Source: Rhyzopertha dominica (taxonomy: Eukaryota; Arthropoda; Insecta; Coleoptera; Bostrichidae). From it: DNA of 64,000 nucleotides. Under the pieces are notes generated by a model. It ran no database searches and was not told the DNA's origin. It saw nothing but the letters and a program-made list of their open reading frames with translations. Positions within the stretch are counted from its first letter, which is position 1, and every line of letters begins with the position of its first letter. Below, one piece after another: positions 10,773 through 22,975 of this stretch. Both the position numbers and the translations under genes were made by a program. The stretch lies in the NCBI GenBank assembly GCA_025024175.1, contig QCXZ01000064.1, positions 22,378,286-22,442,285 on the forward strand, read 5' to 3'.

Positions 10773-13594
10773 TTTAAAGTAATTAAAAACAAAACCAGTA
10801 CAGGTGCCACAAGTATTCACATTTGGTATTGTTTTGCATGCAATGGTAATACGATAATGCTAATGCAATTCGAAAAATTCCGCAAAACATTTTGTAAAAA
10901 TTTTTGTTAATACGGTAATTTTGGCATCGTACCATAACATATGTATATTGAAAAATTCGCAGAACAATAAAGTACCATCGTATTTGCACTCTATCAAAAT
11001 CACTTATTGGTGGTATTGTCTAACATTTGTTTCTTTTAAATTTTTATAATACAATAATGTTATAAATGATAGCAGGAATAAAGTAAAATTACATGTGAGC
11101 TGTTTAAACAGATTTTTATCAGAATATATTTGGAAATATAATAAAGTACTTGTCCAAAAATTAAGTATATTGTGAAATACAGAAAATAAATAATGTTTCT
11201 AAAAAATTCTTTTTCCATTATTCAGACGATTGCTACAAAATCTAGCGCTATATTTTATATACTTTTCTATCCCTGTGCTCATACTTTTTCAAATCGGAAA
11301 ACAAATTATAAAGAGAATATTCTATATTTAAAATAACCTTTCGAGTAAATAATATCTATTTAAATCGCAACTTCTTATGGTTCGTTGAATTTTGCCTTTT
11401 TGATGATTAATTTTTTTCGCTTCGACTTGTATAATTTAACGGTTTATTCAACTTGAATTTTAAGGATTGTTTTAGTTTCAAGCATATTTGCTTTATAATA
11501 AATTTGTAATTTTATTTATTATTGTTGAATTTTTTTGATTGTAGAATTAAGCAATTTGATCTTTATTTGTTTTTGCTACGAAATCTGTCTTTTAAATGTT
11601 TTCGAATTCTTGCGATTGTTGAATTGAAAAAATAGTTTTTTCCAAATAAATTTAATTTGAACGATCGTTCGAACGATTTTCGTGATCAGATCTATACTTT
11701 AAACGTCTTTACAATCACTGAATTTTTAAGAATCGTTTAAAAATATCAAGCATCGTTTTAATTCAGTGCCGATGGTGGCGGAATTTTGTGGGCTATGTAA
11801 ATGTTGTTACTTTTACCGGCACTCGAATCAAATACTTTAAACCTAAAAGAGATAACCTAAATTTTGTTGTCAACGGTGCGAAAGTATACAAACTACGATT
11901 ATTATCGCAAAAACAAATGGCAAAAAAATAACAAAACCCGACAAACAGGTAAAAACTATGCGTCAAAAACATAATCTTAACTGCAGTAAAATTAAAAGTA
12001 AACTATAGTTACATATTGTATGGTTACGTTTTTTTGTTCGCGCGTTTATTGTAATCCTGTTTTTAAATGTATGAGCATAGCAATATTTAAGTAACGTAAT
12101 ACACAATCAGACTTTGGCAACAGTTGTTTTAAATGTTAATGCACCAGCCCATACAGAATTGATATCTAATTCGTGACCATTTCGCAAAAAAATCAAGTTA
12201 TGCGGTGCTGCAACCACAGTATTCACTTGATTTTGCACTCAAAAGACCACTCCGCTGACACCGCTTTAACAAGATAATAGATAAAAAATAACATAACGAA
12301 AACTATATGATTTGCCGAAATTTTGATCATCTTTATAATCTTTAAGTCTTTATAACGTTATAAAGATATTAAACCAAAATAATAATTTTTGTTGCAGTTA
12401 TAATGTCGCGGAGTATATTGTTGGAATTTGTTTTTTTTAACAAGGTGATTGCATTATTATGACAAAACAATATTAAATAGAACATCCTTACGCCATCGCT
12501 GGACTCTCACGCAGCTTGAACATGAACATTCAGGAAGCATTTCGAATTAGAAAACGTTGGCTGTGAAGCAATACCTGCTATGATCTATTTTTAATTCTAT
12601 ACGCTTCCTCGTAAAATAATACGGTATTATGAAATTTAGCGACATTTGGAAACAAAGGATTTGACCTGCTGCAGGTGTGCCCAAAATACTGGGGGCGACT
12701 AGACAACAATTAAAATGTTAAACAGTAGGAAAAGTTCAACGGTCCCCAAGCTCATTAACCTAATCGCAGGAAATAGAATGGGTGTTTAAAGCTGTACACT
12801 TAAATATTTACTTTGGGCGATAATTACTTTCACAAGCTGATTTTGTAAATATTTTTCTCAAAAAATTAGAACTGGCTATTTAAGAATAGTCGAAATTTAT
12901 TGGTTACACATGGCAGTCTAAACATTGTAAATTTGAGTGTACTTAAGAGGCTAAATTTCGATTTTTATTATTGCAATTGTCACTGCTTTACTGGCTTATA
13001 TAATTTGTATTATTGTTTTTTCATTTAACTAATTCTGCTTATTCTGTAAAAAAATGGCAAATAAACTTTTTCCATGGATTTCAAGAACAAAATTGTTAGC
13101 ATTTTTTTATTATATGCTTTCTAATAATTCCGCTTGTCTAGCATAAATATTTCATAAACAAATCAATTACCTCGATTTTGAAGTTAGCTTTGGTTGTATT
13201 TGAGAGAGGGTGCTTCCTTTAATATAGATTACTTAGTTACATTTTGATTTTACATCAGTCGGCTTCGACTCTGCAATAGAACGAATTCTGAATTGATTTT
13301 CTTGAAAACGACAACCATCGCAAGACATTTCAATACTTTTGCAAGCAAAAAAGACGGTAATGTAAGGACCTTTATAGCGAATATTTGTGATAGCGAGTTG
13401 GACAAGTTTTTATTATAGTGATGTCATCGAATAACTCTTCTGACCTTGCCGAAATATGTATAACGAAAAACGTATAGAACTTCATCGAAGACAATATTAA
13501 TATTGCTATCAATGGGAAAATTATGAAGAAAAATAATGAACCTGCAGTACTTTTATCTTTTAGTGGGTTCTTTGACCTCCATTGAGATAGCTAG
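10773..13594. other. AT-rich non-coding stretch
   Basis: No protein domain or RNA gene was recognised over about 2.8 kb. Composition is strongly AT-rich with short homopolymer runs. Confidence 0.4.
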
Positions 13595-13912
13595 TTAATA
13601 TAATCTCACGTCTGATGAATTTGACGAAACATTCAGTATACATATATCGGTCTTAGACGTGGTTATTGTAACAACCGAAGAGTAAATTTTTTTTAAAATT
13701 TCGTACAGTGTTTCTGAGTGTATAATTAAATACACAATCCGGAGAGTTCTGTATTTCATTGCCGGTATTAAGTTGTTTATTGGTATGACGAAATTCAATA
13801 TTTGGTGTGAAATTACTTTGCATGGGAGATCACTATCGGGTATAATATTTAAAAGAGCACATGTAACAAACATTTTACACGCTAGACTGAATCCCACGTG
13901 GAGTTGTAACAT
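13595..13912 (-). pseudogene. Possible reverse-transcriptase C-terminal fragment (Jockey/CR1 type)
   Basis: An open frame of 105 codons contains LRIVYLIIHSETLYEILKK, which resembles the segment '..lr.vY..li.s.l.YGi..WG' after the reverse-transcriptase thumb in Jockey/CR1 elements. The hallmark YGI.WG is degraded and no catalytic box is present. The match is weak, and chance openness in AT-rich DNA remains possible. Confidence 0.25.
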
Positions 13913-15221
13913 AGGCTTTTCAATAACATTTACTATCTTTTTTTTATTTTAGATTGTATACCAAACATAGAAAGTATAAGGATATTGGTTTGTTACTTAT
14001 TTTTTATTTTATGTAAATTGATTTTTCATATGCGGAAGGAGACACCTCTGTAATTTGTGATGCATTTGTCGTTCCTTTGTTTCCGTAGTCGAGATCCTTA
14101 CCCATTACTTGGTTTGTTGGATAATGCGTACATACTGCTGCCACATTTCCCATATGTAGCTTTTCTATCACGTTAAGGGATACAGAGTGCCGTCAACACG
14201 TCGCCGTCAACCCGTGGGGTTCTCCCCTAGCTGACGTTAAGAGGGCACTGCCCTATTAATTAGGAAAAATGTGCGTATTACATGATCTAACGTGCATTTG
14301 GCGCCAAATCCCTGAACAAAGAGTACATCGTAAGTGCATAATGGAAAATTGAATACCAGTTCATTACGTGCTCTTAACACTTCAAGTCTTTTTTGATAAA
14401 TAAGAGGAGAAAACGGAGAAGAATGATGTAGGGAAGAGGCTTCTGTAATTGTTTTAGTCTGCTGCACGATTGTATCGAAAAAGATATAAGGAATCAGAAA
14501 CTTACGATATCACTTTTTGCGAAGAAATAGGCATATTTCACAGTGAATTTGGATGGAATTTGAAGTCGTGTTTCATCCAATTTACACATATGGCATTCTG
14601 CAATAAATATTGAACCACTAAAAATGAAATAAAGTAATTACATAAAGCCAATCCATTCGCCAAAGTTATCACCCAAAAAGAAGGTCAAATGATTCCATTT
14701 TTACCCGAAAGCTGAAGCTAAAAACAATGAAACATCCAATACGAAAGTAATAAGATTTACTATTGTACTAATACTTATGCCAAAACTGTGGCTGTAGTTT
14801 TGAATCTAAAGTATGCTGGTGGAAAGTCATTAATACGTGCAGAACTTTTACAAGTCGAATTCAGATTGAAGCTATTGAAAATTCAGTTCTGGATCATTTA
14901 CAACTGAATAAACAAGGTGTTACTTATGTAGGTTCCTGCGCGATATTATAGAAAAAAACCTTTAATTGATGGTAATCGTTCAACTAGGTAGTTCTCCTCC
15001 ATATTAGGTTCAGGTCATGTCAGATTATTATTACATATTATAAGATTATTATTATTATTTTTAATTATACAATTTTTTTCTTACACAATATATTGCTCAA
15101 AGAGTTACACAATGATGGAGCATCTGTAAATTTTTTCTGTAATGAACATCTCCCAGTTGATATGACTACTGGCGAAGTCATATCCATCATTAAAAGTATG
15201 TGTAATAGCTATAAATAATAA
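13913..15221. other. Non-coding stretch
   Basis: No gene was recognised. Around 14180-14240 there is a small patch with the word GCCGTCAAC given twice about 13 bases apart. Otherwise it is AT-rich. Confidence 0.4.
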
Positions 15222-15291
15222 ATAGTATGGTGGATATTGGGGGTATTCGACTTTGAAGAATAATAAGCATACTCTTTATTACTTGCCAAGC

Positions 15292-15319
15292 TTTCGTCTT
15301 TTATTCAAGACATCGTCAG
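15292..15319 (-). ncRNA. Hammerhead-ribozyme-like core, left arm of palindrome
   Basis: This is the mirror copy of the core in the right arm, read on the minus strand: CTGACGA (15319 to 15313), the same GTCTT/AAGAC helix and GAAA (15295 to 15292). The core is fully conserved between the arms even though other positions have diverged. Confidence 0.45.
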
Positions 15320-15452
15320 GGCTTCTACAATTATTAATACATATGGTGGTAAGTATTACCGTTGTCTGAATAATACAAGTCAGTACAGTTCAGACAACGG
15401 TATTACTATACATTATCTCTTACCATCATTTGTATTAATAATTGTAGAAGCC

Positions 15453-15481
15453 CTGACGATGTCTTGAATAAAAGACGAAAG
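15453..15481 (+). ncRNA. Hammerhead-ribozyme-like core, right arm of palindrome
   Basis: CTGACGA at 15453-15459 is followed by a perfect 5-bp helix, GTCTT (15461-15465) with AAGAC (15472-15476), and then GAAA at 15477-15480. This is the order of the hammerhead core: CUGANGA, helix II, GAAA. One extra base (T, 15460) separates CUGANGA from helix II, and I could not place convincing helices I and III with a permitted cleavage site. Activity is therefore uncertain. Confidence 0.45.
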
Positions 15482-15553
15482 CTTGGCAAGTATTAAAGAA
15501 GGGTACGCTTATTATTCTTCATAGTCGAATACCCCCTATATCCACCATACTAT

Positions 15554-16299
15554 ATATTAACAACGTTGCGACTGCTACTTCAGTTCAGTTTATAAATAAT
15601 AAATATATTTGTCAAAAGATGCAGGCATAATCACACCGAAATCACTATAAAATTATATCCTAAACAGCTCTTTGCGTGTATTATTAAAATACGTTTTTGT
15701 TCTTATAATTACACTTTTTCAGTAGGAGCAGTAACAATATTCACATATACCTGTATATAGGACATGGTTAGTCACAATTATTATGGAATAACCGGTATAT
15801 TTCTGTAAATATGAACGTTATAACAAAGTATCGTTTGCAAAAGTTCTGTTATTCATTGGTTTTCATTTTTATATATTTTTTTTTTTTTTATATATTTTTT
15901 GTTTGTATGTGAAGGCATTGGGGGTTTGTACTGGTTTTTTCTTATTAAAATGACCTCGTGGTGGGTTTATTTAATAACGTTCATCTGGAAAGAAATCATA
16001 TTAAAATGCATGTCCATTCCATAGTGTCCAAGTTTATTTAATTTAAAGAAACTGAATTTGTATAATATATCCAAAGGCCCGGACTTCCGAAATTAGCTAT
16101 AAGTGAAGGTAAAGCAAACGTTACTGAAAACTCAAGTACACAGCGCAACTTGCTTTGGGACAAAAATATTAGTAAATCGTAGGTTATTCGAACAGTAAAA
16201 CATAACAAATCAAACCCTTTAAAGTACACCATCTCCATGAAATAAATGAAGATGGTTCTGAATGAAGAATGCAGTTTGATGCGGTGATACTGCACAAAT
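15554..16299. other. AT-rich non-coding stretch
   Basis: No gene was recognised. It contains a T-rich low-complexity run near 15868-15900. Confidence 0.4.
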
Positions 16300-16829
16300 A
16301 TTTTATTTTTTGACGACGTCACTTTTTGCTGTTACTGGTCTAGTGAAAATCCTGACTGGATGTTGGAACAACATACACATTATCCTCAGAAACGAAGTGT
16401 GTGGGTTGGTATATTATTAAGCAACACCTTATACTTCCATCCTTCATAAATGGAAATGTAGAATTCTCTTGAATCTCCTGCGTCATAACAGCATTCAGCA
16501 AAGTCAGTGTTTGACAAGAGGGCGCTCGGTACGTTTTGGAGTTGACGTTCTGTATACCATTTTCCAAGGTCGATGGATAGGACGTCCGGGAACTATTGAA
16601 TGCCCTGATAGGTCGCCTGATTTAACTCCATTGGATTGTTTTCTCTGAGGTCATTTAAAAAGCGAGGTAAACAAAGAGAAACCACGAAATTGCAAGAGCT
16701 GGAAACCACAGTCAGACACTTAATCGTGGAAATATTGCCCAAATGGCTGAAAATTCGTTGTACATTTTCTGTGATAAATTATGTTATTACCATGCTGCAG
16801 AAGGTCTTCAGTTTGAAAATTTAATTTGA
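16300..16829 (+). pseudogene. Mariner-like (DDE_3) transposase remnant, family 2 copy A
   Basis: The plus strand encodes CCYWSSENPDWM near 16325 and later FINGNVEFS. Next come a QEGA box, GRWIGRPGTIECPDRSPDLT with PLDCFL, and GHLKSEV. The C-terminus YYHAAEGLQFENLI ends in a stop at 16827-16829. This order ('YWS.ENPHW', 'QQDGAPPHY', 'RWIGRRGP.EWP.RSPDLTPLDFFLWGHLKS', 'G..FE.L') is typical of a mariner-like transposase group common in arthropods. The catalytic QDGA appears as QEGA, and stops and frameshifts interrupt the reading. The 3' flank to about 16930 is shared with the copies at 21.1 and 22.4 kb. The N-terminal half was not found. Confidence 0.8.
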
Positions 16830-16930
16830 TGTAAAGATTTGTGAACTATTAAATGAATAAAAAACCATCATTGACATCCACAACACCTGCTTTGATAACG
16901 CTTTTAATTTGTTCTCTATTTAAAAAGTGC

Positions 16931-19900
16931 TTTGGTTACTTTTTTTATTATAGAAAAATACCTTTGTGGGCAAACTATTGTCAGCATTACATAAAAACGC
17001 TAGTTTTGGGTTCAGGATCAATGCCGAGACGCTGCGTAATATTTCCTCGTAGAAGCGCTTCAGGAATCCAGGGGGTTTTGACATTTCCCTGTGGCGCAGC
17101 TAACGCAAACAACAAAGCAGAATTTCTCAAAAGGTTATTAGGTGTGTAACATCTGGAATATCGTATTTTAAGCTCACTCGTTGGCTGTTTACTACCGACA
17201 TGAAATCCTACGTCGTAAGATTTGTATGGTCTCGTACTGTGGTAAAAGGAAAATTACTGACGAAGGAAATTCACTAGCCTGAAAACGTGATTGCCAAAAC
17301 ACACCGATCGCTAAATCTCCAAATGACCTGNACACATGTCCGCAAGCATTTTCATATCGTTGTGCCAATTGACGCACTTCGCGGCAACAAAGACCAGAAA
17401 ACTCAAATAACTAATGCGACATTGCATTAGCTATTATTATACCGCCACAGAGAGAGGTGAACCGCCGGTTAATTTATAAAAATATGTGCGTGGCCTCCTC
17501 CGCATAGTTTGATCTTTTAAGGAGTGTTGGAACGGCCACGCCACTCTAAAAACAAATCAGTGGAGATGTGCAGAAGACTGCGCGCTATAAATGAAACGCT
17601 GAATGTTCTTGTCTCAGCTATTGCTGACAGAAATGCTTCATAAGGTTTCTTCAACACTACGATGAAAATTTTCAAAATTAATACCCTTCCTTCATGTACT
17701 TAATCCGATTTCAATGATTTGGATCTCGTTCCTTCCCATGAGGGTCACCTGTTATTTCACTCTTCACAAATCAATGATACCTTTCTTTCTGGGTGTTGAA
17801 AGGTAATTTTCAAAAGATTTTATTTAAGTATATTTTAACAGCCATCAATCGTTTTCTGTTGTTCATACAAATGTTATCTTGTTTTTGTTATTACTCTGTT
17901 ATTCACCAGACTGTTNACTTGTTTGATATATTTTGGAAAATGGTTTGTTTTTGTAGAGTCATTAAATTTCAGATTAGTACACTTATTTTGAATTTAACGG
18001 ACAAAGGTTGTTAATACTAAAGCAAAAGTTTACCGGTTACACGTTGTATTTTTTGTGCTTAGTGGCATCCTTATCGTAGCAATATTGATTGTGTTTCCAT
18101 TGAGACTAATGAGATGGTGATAAAAAATGAAGAAGTAATCGGAATGATTCAATGATATCTCATTGTGGAATCTATTGACCATAGGGAAAGCAAAATACGT
18201 TACTGAAAAATAATTTCCTATTACAGGTGATATGAAGTTCTACGATAGTTCTATTTAGGGCTACGAATAGAATCCGTTATTTACATTTTTTGAAATCCGA
18301 GTTCTATGCAGATAGCAAATCTTAAATTAACTTATATTTGTTTTTGATGAAACCGTTCCACAACTCGGCTTATCATTTGTAAATAATATAATAACAAAAA
18401 CTGTGATCCGCTACAAAAATTGTCTTATTTACTGGAGTTGAAGCGTCAAAACGTGTCATATCCAGTCTGCCATTGAAATCGTATTCGTATTATATCAGTA
18501 CGTAAGTATGTAACTACTAATTATAGTGGGTAATGTTATTATTAAAGTTGAACCATCATCAAAAGCGAGAAAATGAAATAACGTGAGAAACTGAAAAAGA
18601 GAACTAGAAAAGCGAACCAGGCTTTAAGACACTGATTTGTTAGGTACATAGGTATGGATAGCTATGTAGAGGTATACAGGCACTCCACTAAAAATATGCC
18701 TGTTTTTCCAACTTGTGGCCACAATGACCACTGACTATAATTACAAGTTTGATGAAATTTTTTTATGGCAACAAGTCAAAAATTAAACAGGACACATTTC
18801 TACTTAAATATTTGTCTGTCTCATAACCAAAAAGAGAAAGGAATGTTAGGCAACATGACTGCAGGAAGAGTGTAACCGTTCAGTATTTTATAAGTTGCTG
18901 GCTTTAAAAAAAATAGCTGAAAATCTGTCAAAACAAGTATTTTTAGGTGAAAGACAGGCTTTAATGGATTGCGAAAAACCATATTTTAACGGAAACAGTG
19001 TAGAAAAAAAGAGATTGAAATTATTGTACGAACATTAAAGTACAAAAGTTGAACAAGTATTGTAGTGTGAAGAAATTTATTAAAAACTTTAAAGAAGTAG
19101 AAAGCTACTATTGTCGATCGATAAATTACAGTTAGACGGTATTTGCCAAGTGATCTAAATATCGAGTATAATGCAATTTTAAATGTGTCATGAGCATTCA
19201 GAACATAATTTAAAGAAAAAAAAACATTTTAAGGAGATTTTACACACGTCAACTATATACATTTTCACCACTGTCAAAGGTTCCTCAAACATAAGAGTTA
19301 AATTCAGATAATGTGTTCATATATTTCTGGCTTTGGTTTTGCTTTGAATGCAAAACTAAAGTCAAGACAGAATAAAACATCTTTAAAGCTGTAAGCGTTC
19401 CTTAAAATTGTATCTTCTTGGCATTTTAAAAATTTTCGTAAGTGGAAAGGTTTATAAATAATTTCCAAAGATAAATTGTTAAGGGGCGAGATAGGTATTT
19501 TATAACTCGTATACAGCTTCTTCCAAATCAGTTCTAAAAAGTNGCAAACAGCTTTCGAANTTTTGACCCAAGCCTCACTTGGAACAAGAAAAATTTCGAG
19601 ATATCAATAATCTCATATTNAAAAATTTTCGCGGTCGCGTATATTTGACATTTTATAAAAACCTCTATCATTCCTTTACTACTATTAATGATGAACCTGT
19701 CACTGAAGATATAGAACTTACTATGGACTGTACGGGCAAATAAAACAAAAAGAGTTTTTTATTTTATGTTGAGTAACTTTTTCTGCATAATCTAATATAA
19801 TTGTTAGAAATCCATTTTTCCCAAATCAAGCTTTAAATTTAAAAGATTATTAATGTAATGTTACGAAATTTCATATATGTATCTATAAAGATACAACTTC

Positions 19901-21129
19901 TAGCTAATAAGTACGCATATAAAATTACATTTCAATATCCTTTTTAATTAACCCAACAAAAGTTTTTTCAATTTCCCCAAAAATTTGTCAAAGTTGGATA
20001 CGACATGTTATATTTTGGAATGCCTCATATTATATCGATAAAATTGTCTGCCAATAACATCTAAAGAAAGATCGATATGTCTTTTGAAAGTAAATCTTGT
20101 GATGATCAGAGAAAACAAAGTTAGAAGTTTGGCTGGGTATTTGAAAACACTTTGTATATTGATGGATATTAATATTTGACAGATATTATAAAACAGCTTC
20201 TGTTTTTGCTTTCTTAATTGAAATTGGAACGTGTGTTTGCTACTGTACGATCAAAAAAACTTTCTTAAACCATTTTCTTCCCCCGAGTTATGCTCAGATG
20301 TTATTAATTTGAAATTTGGACCTAATATCACGGACGAAATTTCTATGACCTTGTCTTTGCCTATGTTAAGAGTAAGGGGCAGGTAGCACTTTGGATAAGA
20401 TTATCTTGTGACCTTTTGCACCGTGAGGGGATGAGTTTGCGTGTCTAAGAAAACCATTTACCTGCGTTCAAGGACATTACCTGGCCAAGAAGCCGTAAAA
20501 ACCAGTGTCCTAGAAAAGTCCATGTTGAAAGTTTCAGCAGTGTTAAAACGGTTGTTTTCTGTGCACGCCTATGACGACACATGTGACAATAGAAAAAAAT
20601 GACATGACGTTTACATCGTACGTACCTACATTTATAAACAGTTTAGTATTACTACGGTACGCATAATAATACTTAGCGACCGGTGTAAGATAATACTTTT
20701 GGTTAGCTGACTGTTTTTCTTCGGCGTTCCATCCCCTTAATGTCATTTGCAACTACGCAAAACCACGGAAGAAATTCTGGATCACTGCCAACTCCACTCT
20801 TAGGCATTTTAAAGGCGTAAAAATAAGAAAGGGTCAAGCTTTTGAATGTCGCGGACAGTCGTGCTGCACCTTACATGCTTTTATACATGGATATTTATGT
20901 CCCAACATTATTAATTTTCAATGTCAAAAAATATTGGTACTTCTATAGCTAAAAGCATTATGCAGGATTGTTCAAAAGTATAGAATAACAGGCTTACTTC
21001 TGTAAATATGCACTTTACAGTAAAATGTTTAAAAAAAAGTTTTAATCAAGTTTCATTTTTTTTAAAGCAATAAAGTCATTTTTGCACAGTTGTGTTTCTC
21101 TTAGTATGCTTAAAATGACCTGTTGGATT
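16931..21129. other. Mostly AT-rich stretch without a supported gene
   Basis: A slightly GC-richer patch at about 17030-17660 has short open frames (98 codons plus strand at 16853-17149, 61 codons minus strand at 17192-17377) without a recognisable domain. Around 19440-19690 there are three N bases and the word AAATTTCGAGATATCAA, reminiscent of dispersed insect repeats. About 20300-20560 is moderately GC-rich and unassigned. Confidence 0.35.
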
Positions 21130-21660
21130 GTTTGATAAGAAATTTTTGTGAAAAATCGTGTATTCGAATAAGGTCCAAAAAACGTCATCGAAGCAGGCTC
21201 TGTAGGTGTCGATATTGGTTTTTATTCATTTGTTGACACTTCTAATGTTGGTAATACTTCATTTATTAAATAAATCTTTACATCAAATTAAATGTTCAAA
21301 CTGTAGACCACTTGCAGCTTGACACCTTAACACTAACCTAGCCTATCACGGAAATTGCGCAACGAAATTTGCATGCCGTTAGGTGGTATTTCTTGAATTT
21401 CGTAGTTTTTGAACACTTGACTTTTTAAATGAGCTCAGGCAAAAATCTAATGGACTTCAAAGTCAGGCGACCTAGCAGGGCATGCCTAATCCCTGATGTC
21501 CTATCCACCGACATGGGAATATGTTATCCAGATCCAGACGCACAAAATAAGCGCCGTCTTGTTAATAAAACCAGATATTCCGGTTTGGAATTCCACGTCG
21601 ATCTTCGTCGGGAAATGAATGTACAATGTCAGGTACAATACTATAAATTCAGTGCTTCTG
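21130..21660 (-). pseudogene. Mariner-like (DDE_3) transposase remnant, family 2 copy B
   Basis: The minus strand from about 21600 encodes NIWFY, a stop, then QDGAYFVRLDLDNIFP and CRWIGHQG. After a frame change come SPLDF, PPNGMQISLRNFRDRLG and QAASGLQFEHLI with its stop at 21285-21283. These match copy A and the family order, with the catalytic Asp of QDGA kept. The tail 21130-21282 matches the flank of copy A (16830-16930) in inverted orientation, including TTTAATTTGATGTAAAGATT and AATGAATAAAAACCA. Several stops and frameshifts mark it as dead. The plus-strand open frame at 21429-21674 is a shadow of this copy. Confidence 0.8.
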
Positions 21661-22392
21661 AAGATACTTTGTAAGCTGTTCTATGAACCATAGAGATTTT
21701 TCACTGCACCAGTAGCCGTAGCTATATCTACTTTTACTATTACATTTAAACAAAAAGTGTCTTCGCAAGAAAACGAAATATTCTTTGCAAAATTTGGATT
21801 ATTGTTGTCCATCTCCATCATCATCTCACAAAACTGCTTCTTCTGTTAGGATCATCTTCGTTTGGCTCATGGAGAAGTTGTATGTACGTTATAGGGTTTG
21901 TATTTGTTTTTTTTTAATATCGTACAATCGACTATTGGCCGATACTATTATTTAAAGCAAGTTTTTGGGTTTATTTAGATGAGTTATCCGTAAAGTTAAC
22001 TCAAATCAAATCAAAAACTTGTTCTTCATTTGTTGATGAAGGCTTGAGCCTTCGTATTCCCACTTTCATTTGTTGTTTGTTTGTTTTGTATTTCGGATGT
22101 CCGGACCTTAGGATATCTTTTACATCTCCAGTTAGCTTAAATGTTTAACTAACTTTGGCCACTGCGACTGGACAATAGGTTCTCTCTCCGGATGAACGTT
22201 ATTAAATACATAAATCACAAACATCAGGGTGTGTATGTTGTGGATCGCCATAGCCAACTATTATTAGGATTGCAATTGGCAAGTTAATAAAAGCTGGTGT
22301 TATTAAATTAATATTTTGAGCTTATAGAAAGGTACTTTAAACTGGCATTAAAAAAGAAAATAACCAAAGGTCACTTATCTTTTTAAACAATT

Positions 22393-22540
22393 ATCATCAA
22401 ATGAATAAAAACCAGTATTGACATCTGCAGAACCTGCTATGATACCGTTTTTTGTTGTTTATTTAAAAACACGTTTTTTCACAAAATTCTTATCAAACCA
22501 TACAAAATAAATACCACGTCATTTTAAGGATAAGAAATCC
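22393..22540 (+). mobile_element. Detached 3' tail of mariner-like family 2
   Basis: The sequence from AATGAATAAAAACCAGTATT through TCTTATCAAACCAT and ATTTTAAG matches the inverted 21130-21250 tail and, in part, the 16850-16930 tail. No transposase sequence is attached on its upstream side. It is a solitary 3' fragment lying next to the classical mariner fragment of opposite orientation. Confidence 0.6.
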
Positions 22541-22631
22541 GCAAAAAGATCGCTTTGTTGTCATTAGCAAAATATGGTAAGCTGTTGACATATACGAAAA
22601 GTAGGCAAATGCCAACCTTTTTTTAACTCTC

Positions 22632-22792
22632 GAAACATCTGAAATACCTTTTCCCGGTATGGTCTTCAATGTTTTCGTCGATTTTGCTTACCTTACCTCA
22701 ATCTAGTCGATACTGCGTCCATGGAGTAGTCTTTTGTATTTAAACAATAGCCATAAGTTACTCGGTGCTAAATCAGGTGAATACGGTGGTTG
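22632..22792 (-). pseudogene. Classical mariner transposase C-terminal fragment
   Basis: The minus strand encodes QPPYSPDLAPSNLWLLFKYK followed by RLLHGRSID, then a stop and KTLKTIPGKG. This is the mariner signature 'hpPYSPDLAPSDfwLF..LKr.L.G..F', in which the PDLAPSD Asp is the third catalytic residue. Here SD reads SN, so that residue is lost. Only about 55 codons survive. Confidence 0.75.
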
Positions 22793-22849
22793 TTTTACAT
22801 TCTGAGATATAAATACTAATACAGCTTCGTTTTGCATTCAGAATATGAT

Positions 22850-22975
22850 TTCGATGCCTTGACTCGATTTTGGGTAGGTAATTCCTGGACTCAATTTCCG
22901 TTCCCGGACTCGATTTTGATTCCCAGATTCGATTTCAGTTCTTCGACTCGATTTTGATTCCAGAATCAATTTTCC
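22850..22975. repeat. Minisatellite, ~19-20 bp unit, 5-6 degenerate copies
   Basis: The unit TTCCCGGACTCGATTTTGA recurs as CCTTGACTCGATTTTG, TTCCTGGACTCAATTTCC, TTCCCAGATTCGATTTCAG, TTCTTCGACTCGATTTTGA and a last partial copy. Copies differ by a few bases each. Confidence 0.75.

Larger units (their letters stand above)
15222..15553. mobile_element. Long near-perfect palindrome (foldback element) of two ~150-bp arms
   Basis: The sequence from 15222 to about 15368 recurs inverted at about 15391-15553, separated by a short centre. The arms match almost continuously. The longest uninterrupted stretch runs from ACTTGCCAAGC through the CAGGGCTTCTACAATTATTAATAC region, with a ~10-base indel near the centre and a few substitutions near the ends. 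The outer ends read ATAGTATGGTGGATAT and its inverse. There is no coding capacity. Each arm carries a hammerhead-ribozyme-like core (annotated separately). The tail-to-tail arrangement resembles the inverted termini seen at the two PLE fragments in this window, so I infer a PLE-derived or retrozyme-like unit. This is not proven. Confidence 0.85.

Noticed and set aside
15222..15553. CRISPR array or pre-miRNA
   Set aside because: There are two inverted arms rather than spaced direct repeats, and arms of ~150 bp are far longer than a typical miRNA hairpin.
18600..19100. piggyBac-like transposase remnant
   Set aside because: A few short phrases on the plus strand looked suggestive, but no catalytic or Cys-rich segment could be aligned.
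21429..21674. 81-codon plus-strand open frame
   Set aside because: It is the antisense shadow of the mariner-like copy B, whose QDGA and RWIG boxes lie on the minus strand.
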